Assembly: GCA_006226495.1 (NCBI GenBank)
Contig: SBGU01000016.1
Coordinates: forward strand, 62,001 to 126,000
Length of the DNA: 64,000 nucleotides
Reading direction: 5' to 3'
Origin: Alphaproteobacteria bacterium
GTDB lineage: Bacteria; Pseudomonadota; Alphaproteobacteria; Sphingomonadales; Kordiimonadaceae
The notes under the pieces were generated by a model. The model was given only the letters and a program-made list of their open reading frames with translations. It was not told where the DNA came from and did not search any database. Below, piece after piece: positions 18,246-28,955 of this stretch. Each line of letters begins with the position of its first letter. Position 1 is the stretch's first letter. Both the position numbers and the translations under genes were made by a program.

Positions 18246-18995
18246 TCAGGAGCGATAGGCGTCGATAATGCCGGTAAAGTCGCTGGCCTTGAGGCTGGCA
18301 CCACCCACAAGCGCGCCGTCAACATTGTCGGCTGCCATCAGTTCGTTCGCATTGTCCGGCTTCACCGAGCCCCCATAAAGAATGCGGAAACCCGTGCCGT
18401 CAGCCCCGAAGCGAGCAACGAGCGCGCTCCGGATCGCGGTATGCACTTCAGCCACCTCGGCCACAGTCGGCGTGCGACCGGTACCGATGGCCCAAACGGG
18501 TTCGTAGGCGATAACGGTGTTCGCGGCGGTGGACCCGGTGGGTACGGAACCCGCAAGCTGGCCCAGCACCACATCAAGGGTTTTGCCGGCGTCGCGTTCG
18601 GATTCGGTCTCGCCGATACAGACGATCGGTTTCAGGCCTTCGGCAAGCACAGCTTCAGCCTTTGCGCGCACGGCTTCGCTGCTTTCGCCGTGATCAGCCC
18701 GGCGCTCGGAATGGCCGACAATCACATAACCGGCGCCGGCATCTTTCAGCATTTCAGCGCTGATATCACCCGTATGCGCGCCAGACTGCTTGGCGTGGCA
18801 GTCCTGTGCGCCAATGGCGACCTTGTCGCCTGTAGCGGCGGCAAAAGCTGCCACCAGGGTGAACGGTGGACATATAAGCACCTCGCAAGGTGCCCCCTTG
18901 GCCGTAAGGACGGCGTTTAAAGCATCAAGCTCGGCCTGGCTCGCGCGCAGGCCGTTCATCTTCCAGTTTCCCGCAACAAGCGGCATTGGTTTCAT
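18246..18995 (-). CDS. tpiA: Triose-phosphate isomerase
   Basis: 249 residues. Interconverts dihydroxyacetone phosphate and glyceraldehyde 3-phosphate. All catalytic elements are present: GNWKMNG with the lysine near residue 12, VGHSERR near 95 and [11 protein letters not shown] near 165, then the phosphate loop [11 protein letters not shown] and [12 protein letters not shown] is 8 nt before ATG 18995. Divergent from ppiD across a 219-bp gap, convergent with the PEP mutase-like gene (8 bp). Confidence 0.97.
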   Translation of the reverse strand: MKPMPLVAGNWKMNGLRASQAELDALNAVLTAKGAPCEVLICPPFTLVAAFAAATGDKVAIGAQDCHAKQSGAHTGDISAEMLKDAGAGYVIVGHSERRADHGESSEAVRAKAEAVLAEGLKPIVCIGETESERDAGKTLDVVLGQLAGSVPTGSTAANTVIAYEPVWAIGTGRTPTVAEVAEVHTAIRSALVARFGADGTGFRILYGGSVKPDNANELMAADNVDGALVGGASLKASDFTGIIDAYRS

Positions 18996-19214
18996 TATCG
19001 GGGCCTCTTTTGTTTATTGGTTTTGTGTTTTGTTTTATGTGCCGGTCCTTAGCAAAAATGTTGCGTCATGACCAGCAATCAGCAAGCGCGCAAGATTCTG
19101 CCATTTCCCCTGTTGCGGCCTTGGATAAGCATGCTTATGATGCGCGCCCTGTAGTGACGGTGCACCACCGCCGCATAATAATAGTAACGATTTGATCGAC
19201 GGGAGCACGGGCGC

Positions 19215-21143
19215 ATGCTGCTCAAACTTCGTGGGGGACTGGACTCCATCTTTGTCACCATCCTTCTGGGTATCCTGATTGCGGCCTTCGCCATCTTCGG
19301 GATCGGCCCGAATATGCTGGGCGGCAGCACACGCAATGTTGCCAAAGTAGGCGAAACCGAAATCGACCCGCAGCAATATTCGACCCTCGTGCGCCGTCAG
19401 GCCCAGCGCCTGCAACAACAGTTTGGCGGCCAGATCGGCGCCGACCAGATCATCAGCATGATGGGCCTCGACCGTCAGGTTCTGAACCAGATGTTGCAGG
19501 ACGCGTTTATCACCGAGCATGCCCGCGAACTTGGCCTGCGCGCCACTCAGGACCAGATCGTGGATGAACTGCACCAACTGGATGCCTTCATGTTGCCCGA
19601 CGGCCGTTTCAGCCGCGACATGATGGAACAGGCGCTCAGGAATGCCGGCGTGACCGAAAAGGAACTGCTGACCGACCTGCGCCGCTCTGTCGTGCGCAAC
19701 CAGCTTCTGGAAAGCATGTTCACCGGCGCCAAACCGCCGCGCGCCCTGGCTGAAGAGCTTTATATCTGGCAGGCCGAACGCCGCCGTGCCGACATGATCA
19801 ATATCGCCGCAACCGACATTGTGGATATCCCGGCGCCGACCGAAGAAGAGCTATTGGCCTTCTATGATGCCAACAAGCCGAGCTACATGACGCCTGAGCG
19901 TCGCTCCTACAGCTATATCATGGTCACCCCCGCCCAGTTCACGGACAAGGTGGAAGTTACCGAAGACGATCTGGCCGCCGCCTACAACGAGCGCCAGGGC
20001 GATTATGTGAAGCCCGAACTGCGTGGCCTGATGATGGTCAGCTTCCCCGATCAGGCGGCTGCCGATGCCTTCATCGCAGAGGTACAGGGCGGCAAGGACT
20101 TTTCGGCCGCTGCGGCTGCTGCCACCGATTTCTCGGCGGACGAGATCGACATTGGCGACCAGGCCCAGAGCGACATCGTAACCGATTTCGACCAAGCGAC
20201 GGCCGATGCCGTGTTTGCAGCGGACCAGGGCGCCATCGTCGGCCCGATCCAGGGCCTGGCCGGCTGGAACGTGTTCAAGGTGAATTCGATTACCGCAGGC
20301 GCCACCCGCGCACTTGATGAAGTTCGTGATGAACTGATGACCGAACTGAAGCATGACCATGCGGTCAATGCCATGTTCGACTTCCTGCCTGACCTTGAAG
20401 ATGCCGTGTCAGCCCATGGCACCCTGCCCGAGATTGCCGAACAGCTCAAACTGCCGCTGGCCACTGTGTCCGACATCGACAATCGGGGCCGCAATGCTGC
20501 GGGCACGCAGGTTATCACCCAGCAGGAAGAAGGCATGATCCTGACCGATGCCTTCGGCCATCAGGTTGAAGACGAAGTCGAACTGAAGGATATCAATCCG
20601 CAGGATAACACCGTTGGCGTGTATCTTCTGAAGGTAAACAATATCGCTACCCCGGTGGAACGGCCCTTCGAAGAGGTGAAAACGCAGGTCCAGACAGCTT
20701 GGGAAACCGAGAAAAAACAGACCCGCGCCGGCGAAATTGCCGAACAGGCTACCGCGCGCCTCGCGGCAGGTGAAAACGCCGACCAGATCGCGACCGAACT
20801 TGGTGGCACCTCGTTTGACGCCAAGAATGTCGCACGTACCGGCGACAATAATTCCAGCCTGTCGCCCAACATTCGCCGGCTGATCTTCGACCTGCCGCTG
20901 AATGGTGCTGATGCCGAACGTTCTGCTGACGGCAATGGTTATGTGGTCGTGCGGGTTCAGGAAATTGTACCGGGTGACCCGGCTGCCCAGAAAGCCGGTG
21001 TCGACACGCTGTGGCAACAACTGGAATCGCAATATGCCAACGAGCTCTATGAAGAGTATCAAGGCTATCTGCGCGACCGCTACACGCCTGAGGTCAATTA
21101 CCAGTTGATCCAGCGCCTGTTCCCGCGTGAGGGTGCCCAGTAA
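19215..21143 (+). CDS. ppiD: PpiD/SurA-like membrane-anchored peptidyl-prolyl isomerase
   Basis: 642 residues, PpiD architecture: short cytoplasmic tip, one membrane helix (SIFVTILLGILIAAFAIFG, residues 11-29), then a large periplasmic SurA_N-type chaperone region (VAKVGETEIDPQQYSTLVRR, DAFITEHARELGL) and a divergent parvulin domain around residues 260-360 ending in a second helical region. PpiD is a chaperone beside the Sec translocon helping exported proteins fold; parvulin activity may be weak. It lies between tpiA and trpE, its normal alphaproteobacterial place. Confidence 0.92.
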   Translation: MLLKLRGGLDSIFVTILLGILIAAFAIFGIGPNMLGGSTRNVAKVGETEIDPQQYSTLVRRQAQRLQQQFGGQIGADQIISMMGLDRQVLNQMLQDAFITEHARELGLRATQDQIVDELHQLDAFMLPDGRFSRDMMEQALRNAGVTEKELLTDLRRSVVRNQLLESMFTGAKPPRALAEELYIWQAERRRADMINIAATDIVDIPAPTEEELLAFYDANKPSYMTPERRSYSYIMVTPAQFTDKVEVTEDDLAAAYNERQGDYVKPELRGLMMVSFPDQAAADAFIAEVQGGKDFSAAAAAATDFSADEIDIGDQAQSDIVTDFDQATADAVFAADQGAIVGPIQGLAGWNVFKVNSITAGATRALDEVRDELMTELKHDHAVNAMFDFLPDLEDAVSAHGTLPEIAEQLKLPLATVSDIDNRGRNAAGTQVITQQEEGMILTDAFGHQVEDEVELKDINPQDNTVGVYLLKVNNIATPVERPFEEVKTQVQTAWETEKKQTRAGEIAEQATARLAAGENADQIATELGGTSFDAKNVARTGDNNSSLSPNIRRLIFDLPLNGADAERSADGNGYVVVRVQEIVPGDPAAQKAGVDTLWQQLESQYANELYEEYQGYLRDRYTPEVNYQLIQRLFPREGAQ

Positions 21144-21185
21144 GGCACCCCACCGTCCCCAACGCCGATAGGAGCCCGCGTTACC

Positions 21186-22691
21186 GTGAGCGACAAGTCC
21201 GACACTGCGGCCTTCAGCCGCCTCTATGACGCGGGTGTGCCGCAGGTCCTTTCGGAAACTCTGGTAGCCGACCTCGACACGCCGGTGTCGGCCTACCTGA
21301 AACTTGCGCGTGGCGAGAAATACAGTTGCCTGCTGGAATCGGTCGAAGGCGGTGAAACCCGCGGACGTTATTCCATCATCGGCCTGAGGCCCGATATCGT
21401 CTGGCGCACAGACGGCAACAAGGTCGAGATCTGCCGCACGGCGATCGATGACGACACGGCCTTTGCACCGCTTGATGCAAAACCGCTTGAAAGCCTGCGC
21501 GCCCTGGTGGCCGAAAGCCTGATCGACCTGCCGCACCCCTTGCCCCCGATGGCCGCTGGGGTCGTGGGTTATATGGGTTACGATATGGTGCGCCAGATGG
21601 AAGACATCGGCGACGGCAAACCCGATAGCCTGGGCATCGCCACGTCTGTCTTTATCCGCCCGACCGTGATGGCCATCTTCGACAGTGTGACCAACCTGAT
21701 TACCCTGGTGACACCGGTTCGGACGCAAGAAGGTGTTTCCGCCCATGCAGCCCGTTCAGCCGCAGGGCGCCTGCTCGACGAAATGCTCGACCGGCTGGAC
21801 GCGCCCCTGCCTCTGACCGCGTCGCCGGCCCTGCCTGAAATCGCCGAAGCTGAATCCAACACCGGCCGTGAACGCTTTTTCGAGATGATCGCGCGGGCCA
21901 AGGAATATATCCTGGCGGGCGACATCTTCCAAGTGGTCCTGAGCCAGCGGTTTTCCATGCCGTTCGAGCTGCCGCCCTTCGCGCTTTACCGCGCGCTCAG
22001 GCGCACCAACCCCTCGCCCTTCATGTATCATCTCGCGTTCGGCGACCTGGCGATTGTTGGCTCAAGCCCCGAAATCCTGGTGCGGCTCAGGAACGGTGAA
22101 GTGACCATCCGTCCGATTGCCGGCACCCGCAAGCGCGGCGCCACGCCGGATGAGGACGCGGCACTGGCCGCCGACCTCTTGGCCGACCAGAAAGAACTGG
22201 CCGAACATCTGATGCTCTTGGACCTCGGGCGTAACGATGTCGGTCGGGTTGCGAAGCCCGGTACCGTGAAGGTGACCGCACGCAACACCATCGAATATTA
22301 TTCCCATGTCATGCATATCGTCTCGAACGTCGTTGGCGAAATTGCCGATGGCGCCGACGCCATTGACGCCCTGTCTGCGGGGTTCCCTGCCGGCACGGTT
22401 TCCGGCGCCCCCAAGGTGCGCGCCATGGAAATCATTGACGAACTGGAAGTGGACGCCCGCGGCCCCTATGCCGGCAGCGTCGGTTATTTCAGCGCCAACG
22501 GCAGCATGGATAGCTGCATCGTCCTGAGGACCGCCATCGTCAAGGACGGCATGATGCATGTGCAGGCCGGCGCCGGCATCGTGGCCGACAGCCAGCCGGA
22601 ATCCGAATATCAGGAATGCGAGAACAAGGCCCGGGCCCTGGTGACCGCCGCCAAGGAAGCTGTTCGGTTCGCCCGTTCCAACCGGGGCTAG
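21186..22691 (+). CDS. trpE: Anthranilate synthase component I
   Basis: 501 residues from GTG 21186, with AGGAG 12-16 nt upstream. TrpE makes anthranilate from chorismate with ammonia from TrpG. N-terminal feedback-binding region includes LLESVEGGETRGRYSIIG; the chorismate-binding domain shows GDIFQVVLSQRF, RPIAGTRKRG, LDLGRNDVGRVAKPGTV, and FPAGTVSGAPKVRAMEIIDE with the C-terminal AGAGIVADSQPESEYQEC. Its partner trpG is 2.2 kb downstream, beyond two inverted genes whose last stop overlaps the trpE end by 4 bp. Confidence 0.97.
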   Translation: MSDKSDTAAFSRLYDAGVPQVLSETLVADLDTPVSAYLKLARGEKYSCLLESVEGGETRGRYSIIGLRPDIVWRTDGNKVEICRTAIDDDTAFAPLDAKPLESLRALVAESLIDLPHPLPPMAAGVVGYMGYDMVRQMEDIGDGKPDSLGIATSVFIRPTVMAIFDSVTNLITLVTPVRTQEGVSAHAARSAAGRLLDEMLDRLDAPLPLTASPALPEIAEAESNTGRERFFEMIARAKEYILAGDIFQVVLSQRFSMPFELPPFALYRALRRTNPSPFMYHLAFGDLAIVGSSPEILVRLRNGEVTIRPIAGTRKRGATPDEDAALAADLLADQKELAEHLMLLDLGRNDVGRVAKPGTVKVTARNTIEYYSHVMHIVSNVVGEIADGADAIDALSAGFPAGTVSGAPKVRAMEIIDELEVDARGPYAGSVGYFSANGSMDSCIVLRTAIVKDGMMHVQAGAGIVADSQPESEYQECENKARALVTAAKEAVRFARSNRG

Positions 22692-23650
22692 CTTTCTTCA
22701 GAAAGCGTCTCAAAAGCGTCCAGCAAGTAATTGATCGCCAAGCCATCTTCCGCGCTTACCGGCGCGGGCGTGTCATAGCCAAGCAGCCGGTCAATCAGCG
22801 CGCGTGGACTGTCTGCCGCTGCCGTCCAGTCGCCGCGCATCAGGACTTCGGGTTCGTCATTGGCGTCATAGCGCCCCAGCGCCTTGCCCCTCAGCCACAG
22901 ACTACCGGCCTCGCCGTCGGCCCGTATCTCGAACCGGGGGCCCTTCATCACCGAGCCGTTGAACAACCGGACCAGTGTACCATCCGTGCTGCGAGCAAGG
23001 GCGGCCCCGCCGACATCAAGCCGATAGCGCCGGTCCCACTGTTTGACACAGGAAAGCGGGGTAAGATCCCCCAGCATCAGCCGTGCGATATCCAGCGCAT
23101 GGGCCGCCATGTCGGAAAAAGCGCCATAACCCATGCGTCCCCGATCGTCGAACGCCGGCCAGTCATCGAGCCAGCCCTCGAGCCGACCCGCATGTCCGAA
23201 AGTGATGGCAAGGTGCCTGAGCGTGCCGATCTCGCCCGCTTTCACACGTGAGACCAGTTCGATGACCAACGGGTTCAACCGGGCAAAAAAGCCGACAGCG
23301 AACCGCTCACCATAAGGCGCGGCAAGCATTGCCACAGCATCCGCGTCCTGTGCGTTCAGACCGAGGGGCTTGTCCAGATGCACGGCCCCTGCCCGGCCTT
23401 CCAGAAGCCGCATCACCGGCAGGTGGCTGGCGGTGTCTGTGGTCACGAGCGCGAGATCGACCGGCGGCAGGGTGTCGAGCGTGTCAAGCGCCACAAGGCC
23501 AAAGCGCGCTGCGAACTGGGCCGCCCGCACCGGGTCGGCGCCCCACACGGCCACGACCTCCACATCATCCCGCTTTTCCAGAAGCGTGCTGTTGCCGCGC
23601 ACATGGCAATGTTCACAGCCGACAATGGCCACCTTCAGTCTGGTGCTCAT
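22688..23650 (-). CDS. Gfo/Idh/MocA-family oxidoreductase
   Basis: 320 residues, NAD(P)-dependent dehydrogenase fold. The N terminus carries the Rossmann loop VAIVGCEHCHVRGN, unusual in having Cys-His-Cys-His after VG where GxGxxG is normal. The catalytic lysine motif, usually EKP, reads HLDKPLG. The C-terminal alpha/beta domain includes the GAFSDMAAHALDIARLMLGD histidine motif. Members act on sugars or related polyols; the substrate is unknown. It overlaps the following gene by ATGA and trpE by 4 bp. Confidence 0.88.
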   Translation of the reverse strand: MSTRLKVAIVGCEHCHVRGNSTLLEKRDDVEVVAVWGADPVRAAQFAARFGLVALDTLDTLPPVDLALVTTDTASHLPVMRLLEGRAGAVHLDKPLGLNAQDADAVAMLAAPYGERFAVGFFARLNPLVIELVSRVKAGEIGTLRHLAITFGHAGRLEGWLDDWPAFDDRGRMGYGAFSDMAAHALDIARLMLGDLTPLSCVKQWDRRYRLDVGGAALARSTDGTLVRLFNGSVMKGPRFEIRADGEAGSLWLRGKALGRYDANDEPEVLMRGDWTAAADSPRALIDRLLGYDTPAPVSAEDGLAINYLLDAFETLSEES

Positions 23651-24801
23651 CGCCTATGTTCCCCTTTGGCGGGCTGGTTGGCCGCGTGCATTTCCTGCGC
23701 CTTCAGATCCGCGACCAACTGGCTCAGGGGCACCAGTACAAAATGGCGGCGCTTCAAGCCCTTGCGCCACTTCGTCAGCGCCTCCAGGGTTTCCGGATAA
23801 GGATGTCCGATCGCGACCGACCAGCCGCGCACGCGGGCGATTTCTTCGGTTTTGGCCAACTGTTCCATGATCGGCTTTTCATCGCGTACATTGTCGAGGA
23901 ACACATCGCGCGCGATGGTGGGCACACCGGCCGTGTGGGCCGCGCTGGCAGCCACACTTCGCGGGGATGTCAGGCTGTCCAGGAACAGAAGCCCATTTTT
24001 TTTCAGATGCACCATCACCCGCACCATTGGCGCCGGCTGGGCAGTGAGAAGACTGCCCATATGGTTGTTGATGCCGACAAAGCCCTCGAACCGGGTCAGG
24101 TTCCAGTCCAGGCGCCGGTCGAATTCTGCGGTCGTCAGTCCGCTCAGCAGTGCATTTGTGCCAGGGTCGGCATCTGTGCTTTCGGGCTGCATGGGCATAT
24201 GCACCATCAGTTCATGCCCCGCTGCACGCACCCGGCGGGTCTGGGCCGGCAGATCCTCGGCATAGGGCAGGAAGGCTAGAGTATAAGGGCCCTGCATGCC
24301 GGCCAGGCGATCCGTCGCCTCGCCTGACAGGCCAAGGTCGTCGATCACGATGGCGATCTTGGGGTCACCGCTCACCACCCAGTGGGCAGCATATTGCACC
24401 CAGGCCGGGTCTTTCTGCGGCTTGGGCAGCAGATGTTCAATATCCTGCACGGAAGTACCATTGCCAGGTGCAGGCCTGGCCTTGGCAGGCGGGATCGGCT
24501 TTCGGCTCATATCCGACAGCACAGCCTGCACCTCGGGGTCGCTTACAGCGACTTCGGGGGCGACCACCTGCTCGTCCCGGTCGTGCAGCACATAGACAAG
24601 ACCACCCAGCACAGCGAGGATCACGCCGGCATACAAAAGCTTGGCGGCGCGTGCGATCCGTGCCCATGTCCAACCCTTGCGGCTGCTGCTGTGTTTGCGC
24701 CCGAAGCCCTTCTTTTGCCTGTGCCTGTTGTTCCTGACCGCCACGCGAAGCCTGCTCTTTACCCGGTACCCTGCCGCGCCTGCGGCCTTTGTTTCAGTCA
24801 C
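23647..24801 (-). CDS. YibQ-like divergent polysaccharide deacetylase
   Basis: 384 residues from GTG 24801. A very basic N terminus ([17 protein letters not shown]) precedes one membrane helix ([18 protein letters not shown]), then a low-complexity linker, then the DUF610/YibQ domain: [70 protein letters not shown]. The HxH and DD residues resemble metal ligands of NodB-type deacetylases. Predicted periplasmic enzyme anchored in the inner membrane; its substrate is not established. Divergent from trpG by 65 bp. Confidence 0.9.
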   Translation of the reverse strand: MTETKAAGAAGYRVKSRLRVAVRNNRHRQKKGFGRKHSSSRKGWTWARIARAAKLLYAGVILAVLGGLVYVLHDRDEQVVAPEVAVSDPEVQAVLSDMSRKPIPPAKARPAPGNGTSVQDIEHLLPKPQKDPAWVQYAAHWVVSGDPKIAIVIDDLGLSGEATDRLAGMQGPYTLAFLPYAEDLPAQTRRVRAAGHELMVHMPMQPESTDADPGTNALLSGLTTAEFDRRLDWNLTRFEGFVGINNHMGSLLTAQPAPMVRVMVHLKKNGLLFLDSLTSPRSVAASAAHTAGVPTIARDVFLDNVRDEKPIMEQLAKTEEIARVRGWSVAIGHPYPETLEALTKWRKGLKRRHFVLVPLSQLVADLKAQEMHAANQPAKGEHRR

Positions 24802-24866
24802 ATGTTGACAATCAGGCGGAAAGCCGCATTGTCCATTCTAAATCCAGAATCAGCGGACCGCCTGTA

Positions 24867-25448
24867 ATGTATATACTGATCGATAACTACGACAGCTTTA
24901 CCTACAATTTATACCATTATCTGGTCGAGTTGGGGGCAACGGTCGAAGTTTATCGCAACGACCAGATAACGGTCGATGACGTGCTGGCAAAACAGCCGAC
25001 CGGCATCATCATCAGCCCCGGCCCCTGCACCCCCAATGAAGCGGGTATCTGCCTTGCGCTCATTGACGCGGTCAAGGGCAAGATCCCGCTCCTGGGTGTG
25101 TGCCTGGGTCATCAAAGTCTCGGACAGGTTTTTGGCGGGAATGTGGTGCGCGCACCTTATGTGATGCACGGCAAGACCAGCAGCATCAGCCACGCTGGCA
25201 AAGGCATCTTCAAGGACATTCCCAGTCCCTATCTCGGGACCCGCTATCATTCCCTGATCGTGGCGCGCGACAGCCTGCCCGATTGCCTGGATGTGACGGC
25301 GGAAACCGAAGACGGGCTGATCATGGGCCTCGCGCACAAGGATTATCAATTGCACGGCGTGCAGTTCCACCCGGAAAGCATCGCGTCGGAGCATGGCCAC
25401 ACGCTCCTGAAAAACTTCCTCAACATCGCTGAGGGCAAGGCGGCATGA
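24867..25448 (+). CDS. trpG: Anthranilate synthase component II (glutamine amidotransferase)
   Basis: 193 residues from ATG 24867 ([19 protein letters not shown], the classic TrpG N terminus). It supplies ammonia to TrpE. The class I amidotransferase triad is visible: nucleophile in [15 protein letters not shown] near residue 80, and HGVQFHPES near 170. PabA-type dual use with aminodeoxychorismate synthase is possible, as often in alphaproteobacteria. The stop overlaps trpD by ATGA. Confidence 0.97.
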   Translation: MYILIDNYDSFTYNLYHYLVELGATVEVYRNDQITVDDVLAKQPTGIIISPGPCTPNEAGICLALIDAVKGKIPLLGVCLGHQSLGQVFGGNVVRAPYVMHGKTSSISHAGKGIFKDIPSPYLGTRYHSLIVARDSLPDCLDVTAETEDGLIMGLAHKDYQLHGVQFHPESIASEHGHTLLKNFLNIAEGKAA

Positions 25449-26482
25449 ATGACCTGCGCCCCATCCTGGCCCGGCTTGCAGACGGCGCCCGCCTGAACCT
25501 CGAGGAAGCCGAACAAGCCTTCGACATCATCATGTCGGGCGCCGCCGATCTTGCCCAGATGGCGGCCTTCATCATGGCGCTTCGGCTCAGGGGTGAAGAA
25601 GTCGACGAAATCGTTGGCGGCGCCAAGGTGCTCAGGGCCAAGGCCAACCGCATCCAGGGACCAGAAGGCATCATCGATACCTGCGGTACCGGGGGCGACG
25701 GCTTCGGCACCTACAATATCTCAACCGCTGCGGCGCTTGTCACGGCCGCCGCCGGTGTGCCGGTCGCCAAACATGGCAACAGGTCCGTTTCCTCCAAATC
25801 CGGCTCGGCTGACGTGCTGATGGCACTTGGGGCCAACCTTGAAATGGCCGACGCTGCCAACGAACAGGCGCTTCGGGACATCGGTTTCGCCTTCCTGTTT
25901 GCGCCCGCACACCACAAGGCCATGCGCCATGTCGCCCCTGCCCGCGGCTCCCTGCAGCTTCGCACCATCTTCAACCTCCTGGGCCCGCTCGCGAACCCCG
26001 CGCATGCGCGCCGGCAGGTACTGGGCGTGTTCGACCGCAAATGGCTGCGCCCCATGGCCGAAGTGCTGATGAAGCTGGGCAGCGAACATGTCTGGGTGGT
26101 GCATGGCAGCGACGGCCTTGATGAAGTCACCACCACCGGTGAAACCTATGTGGCCGAACTAAAGGACGGCGCCATCCGCGAATTTACAGTAAGCCCCTCG
26201 GACGTCGGGCTGCCATTGGCCACCATGGATGCGCTCAAGGGTGGCGACGCAGACGTGAATGCCGCCGCCATCCGGGCGCTTCTGGACGGCGAAGCCTCCG
26301 CCTACCGCGATATCGTGCTGATGAACGCCGGCGCAGGCCTGGTGGTTGGAAGGCGTGTGCCAGACCTGGCTGCAGGCGTCGAACTTGCTGCCGAGACCAT
26401 TGACAGCGGCCGCGCCCGTGCGACACTCGACCAGTGGATCGCCTTCACCAACGCCCACAAGCCGGAGCCCAAGGATGCGTGA
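25445..26482 (+). CDS. trpD: Anthranilate phosphoribosyltransferase
   Basis: 345 residues. Second step of tryptophan synthesis, joining anthranilate and PRPP. Motifs: [17 protein letters not shown] with [19 protein letters not shown] near residues 80-120, and the anthranilate-site [18 protein letters not shown], then [20 protein letters not shown]. Overlaps trpG by 4 bp and trpC by 8 bp, so translation is coupled. Confidence 0.97.
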   Translation: MNDLRPILARLADGARLNLEEAEQAFDIIMSGAADLAQMAAFIMALRLRGEEVDEIVGGAKVLRAKANRIQGPEGIIDTCGTGGDGFGTYNISTAAALVTAAAGVPVAKHGNRSVSSKSGSADVLMALGANLEMADAANEQALRDIGFAFLFAPAHHKAMRHVAPARGSLQLRTIFNLLGPLANPAHARRQVLGVFDRKWLRPMAEVLMKLGSEHVWVVHGSDGLDEVTTTGETYVAELKDGAIREFTVSPSDVGLPLATMDALKGGDADVNAAAIRALLDGEASAYRDIVLMNAGAGLVVGRRVPDLAAGVELAAETIDSGRARATLDQWIAFTNAHKPEPKDA

Positions 26483-27272
26483 TATTCTGGCCGAAATCTG
26501 CGACCGCAAACGCGACCATGTTGCAGCGACCAAAGCTGCCATTTCGCTTTCCGAACAGGAAAGCCGCGCCAAGGCTGCATCGGCGCCGCGCGGCTTCATT
26601 GCTGCTCTTCGGGCCGCGCGCAAGGCCGGCAGCTACGGTTTCATCTGTGAAATCAAGAAAGCCAGCCCGTCCAAAGGCCTGATCCGTCCAAACGATTTCG
26701 ACCCCGCGACACTGGCCCGTGCCTACGAACGTGGCGGTGCCACCTGCCTTTCGGTCCTGACCGACATTCCCTATTTCCAGGGGCATGACGACTATCTGGT
26801 CGCCGCGCGGGCTGCTGTCAGCCTGCCGGCGCTGCGCAAGGACTTCATGGTCGATACCTATCAGGTAACCGAAGCACGGGCCTTGGGGGCAGATTGTATC
26901 CTGATCATCATGGCCGCGCTTGACGACACGCTTGCCGCCGAGATCGAAGCGGCAGCCCACCATTATGGTATGGATGTGCTGATCGAGGTTCATGACGGCG
27001 AAGAGCTCGACCGCGCCCTCAGACTGAAAAGCCCGCTGGTTGGCGTCAATAATCGCAACCTCAAGACCATGGAAGTCTCTATCCAGACCACCCTGGACCT
27101 TGCGGCACGCGTTCCGGTCGACCACCTGCTTGTCGCGGAATCGGGCCTGCGTACAGCAGACGACCTTGCTGCATGCGACGCTGCAGGCGCCGGCTGTTTC
27201 CTGATCGGTGAAACCTTCATGCGTGAAAGCGATGTCGAAGCCGCTGTGCGCAAGCTGCAGAAAGCCGGCTGA
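26475..27272 (+). CDS. trpC: Indole-3-glycerol phosphate synthase
   Basis: 265 residues from ATG 26475 ([20 protein letters not shown]); the longer frame upstream is within trpD and not used. The TIM-barrel motifs [74 protein letters not shown] and VAESGLRT are all present, including the catalytic lysines and glutamates. A monofunctional enzyme (no TrpF fusion). Confidence 0.97.
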   Translation: MRDILAEICDRKRDHVAATKAAISLSEQESRAKAASAPRGFIAALRAARKAGSYGFICEIKKASPSKGLIRPNDFDPATLARAYERGGATCLSVLTDIPYFQGHDDYLVAARAAVSLPALRKDFMVDTYQVTEARALGADCILIIMAALDDTLAAEIEAAAHHYGMDVLIEVHDGEELDRALRLKSPLVGVNNRNLKTMEVSIQTTLDLAARVPVDHLLVAESGLRTADDLAACDAAGAGCFLIGETFMRESDVEAAVRKLQKAG

Positions 27273-27748
27273 TGACTGGTAAACTGAGCCATATCGACGA
27301 CAAGGGTGCGGCCCGCATGGTCGATGTCGGTCAGAAGGCAGTGACCGAGCGGCTGGCAGTCGCGGAAGCCTATGTGCTGATGCAGCCTGAAACCCTGAAG
27401 CTGATCATGGCGGACGACCTGCCCAAGGGCGATGTGCTGGCTGCGGCGCGGCTTGCCGGCATCATGGCGGCCAAAAAGACCAGCGAGTTGATCCCGCTTT
27501 GTCATCCGCTGATGCTGACCAGCGTCAAGCTGGATATCGAACCGGCGGGCGATGACCGGCTGCGCCTTGAGGCCCGGGTGAAGCTTTCGGGCCAGACCGG
27601 TGTCGAGATGGAAGCCCTGACCGCGGTTTCTGTAGCCGCACTTACCCTCTATGACATGGCCAAGGCGGTGGATAAGGGCATGCGGATCGACGGCGTTCGT
27701 CTTCTACGAAAAGAAGGTGGAAAATCTGGCACTTACGAGGCAGACTGA
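27272..27748 (+). CDS. moaC: Cyclic pyranopterin monophosphate synthase
   Basis: 158 residues. Acts with MoaA to make cyclic pyranopterin monophosphate from GTP in molybdenum cofactor synthesis. Signature residues: [54 protein letters not shown] and the catalytic [10 protein letters not shown]. Start overlaps the trpC stop by one base (TGATG). trpC-moaC-moeA-lexA is standard alphaproteobacterial order. Confidence 0.97.
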   Translation: MTGKLSHIDDKGAARMVDVGQKAVTERLAVAEAYVLMQPETLKLIMADDLPKGDVLAAARLAGIMAAKKTSELIPLCHPLMLTSVKLDIEPAGDDRLRLEARVKLSGQTGVEMEALTAVSVAALTLYDMAKAVDKGMRIDGVRLLRKEGGKSGTYEAD

Positions 27749-28944
27749 TGATTTCAGTTGAAGAAGCATTTGACCGTATTGTCGGCAAGGCCAAGCCGCT
27801 GACCACCGAAAAAGTCACTCTTGTCGACGCGTCTGGCCGGGTTCTGGCGGCTCCCTTGCCCGCGCGTCGTTCCCAGCCCGGTGCCAACCTTTCCGCCATG
27901 GACGGCTATGCTGTCAGGAGCACGGATCTTGGTGGCGCAGACCAGGCGCAATTGACCCTGATCGGCGAAAGCGCGGCAGGCGCCCCCTATTCCGGTGAAA
28001 TTGGGCCCGATCAGGCGGTGCGCATTTTCACAGGCGCCGTGGTGCCGACGGGCGCCGACCAGGTGGTGATCCAGGAAAATGCCACCGTATCAAAGGGCCT
28101 GGTTCATTTGCGGGACGTCGCCAAAGCGGGCGCAAACATCCGCGACAAGGGCATTGATTTCCTTGAGGGCCAGACAGTCCTGGACGCAGGCACGTTCCTG
28201 AGCCCGAAGTCCATCGGGCTCACGGCCAGCGCGGGCTATGGCCACCTGATGGTCTATCGTGCGCCGCGCGTGGCGATCCTGTCGACAGGCGATGAACTTG
28301 TCTCGCCTGACAACAAGCAATTTGCCGCGCATGAAACGGTGAACAGCACCGCGCCGCAGCTTGCTGCCCTGTTCAGGGATGCTGGCGCCCACGTCACGGT
28401 GATCGAGCAGGCAGGCGACGACCTGAAAGCCCTGAAAGCTGCGATTTCCAAGGCATCGGATGCCGATATCCTCGTCACCCTTGGTGGCGCGTCGGTCGGC
28501 GACAAGGACCTGATGCAGCAAGCCTTGTCGGAAAGCGGCATGAAGCTCGATTTCTGGAAGATCGCCATGCGACCGGGCAAACCGTTGATATTTGGCCACA
28601 TGGGCAGCCGCCATGTGCTGGGCCTGCCCGGCAATCCGGTTTCAGCCTTCGTATGCGCCCTGATTTATGTGCGTCCGCTCATTGACGCGCTCATGGGACG
28701 GCCGGCGCCGCTGCCTGCGGGCGTCATGCTGCCGCTTGCGGCCAGCCTGCCTGAAAACGGCGACAGGCAGCATTATATGCGTGCCCGCCTTGTGGGTATC
28801 CCCGGCAGCCGCACGGTCGACCCGGCGGTTTCACAGGACAGCAGCCTCCTGAGCGTGCTGTCACAAAGCGACGGCCTCATCGTGCGCGCGCCCGGTGCAC
28901 CGGCAGCCAAAGCCGGCGATCCGGTACCTTTCCTGCCCTTCTGA
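27748..28944 (+). CDS. moeA: Molybdopterin molybdenumtransferase
   Basis: 398 residues. Inserts molybdate into adenylylated molybdopterin. Visible: N-terminal ARRSQPGANLSAMDGYAVRS, GEIGPDQAVRIFTGAVVPTGAD, the MoCF_biosynth domain with AILSTGDELVSP, HETVNSTAPQLAAL and VTLGGASVGDKDL, then KPLIFGHM and VLGLPGNPVSAFVC, and a C-terminal domain ending near FLPF. Coupled to moaC by TGATG. Confidence 0.97.
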   Translation: MISVEEAFDRIVGKAKPLTTEKVTLVDASGRVLAAPLPARRSQPGANLSAMDGYAVRSTDLGGADQAQLTLIGESAAGAPYSGEIGPDQAVRIFTGAVVPTGADQVVIQENATVSKGLVHLRDVAKAGANIRDKGIDFLEGQTVLDAGTFLSPKSIGLTASAGYGHLMVYRAPRVAILSTGDELVSPDNKQFAAHETVNSTAPQLAALFRDAGAHVTVIEQAGDDLKALKAAISKASDADILVTLGGASVGDKDLMQQALSESGMKLDFWKIAMRPGKPLIFGHMGSRHVLGLPGNPVSAFVCALIYVRPLIDALMGRPAPLPAGVMLPLAASLPENGDRQHYMRARLVGIPGSRTVDPAVSQDSSLLSVLSQSDGLIVRAPGAPAAKAGDPVPFLPF

Positions 28945-28955
28945 TCCCTTCGGCC

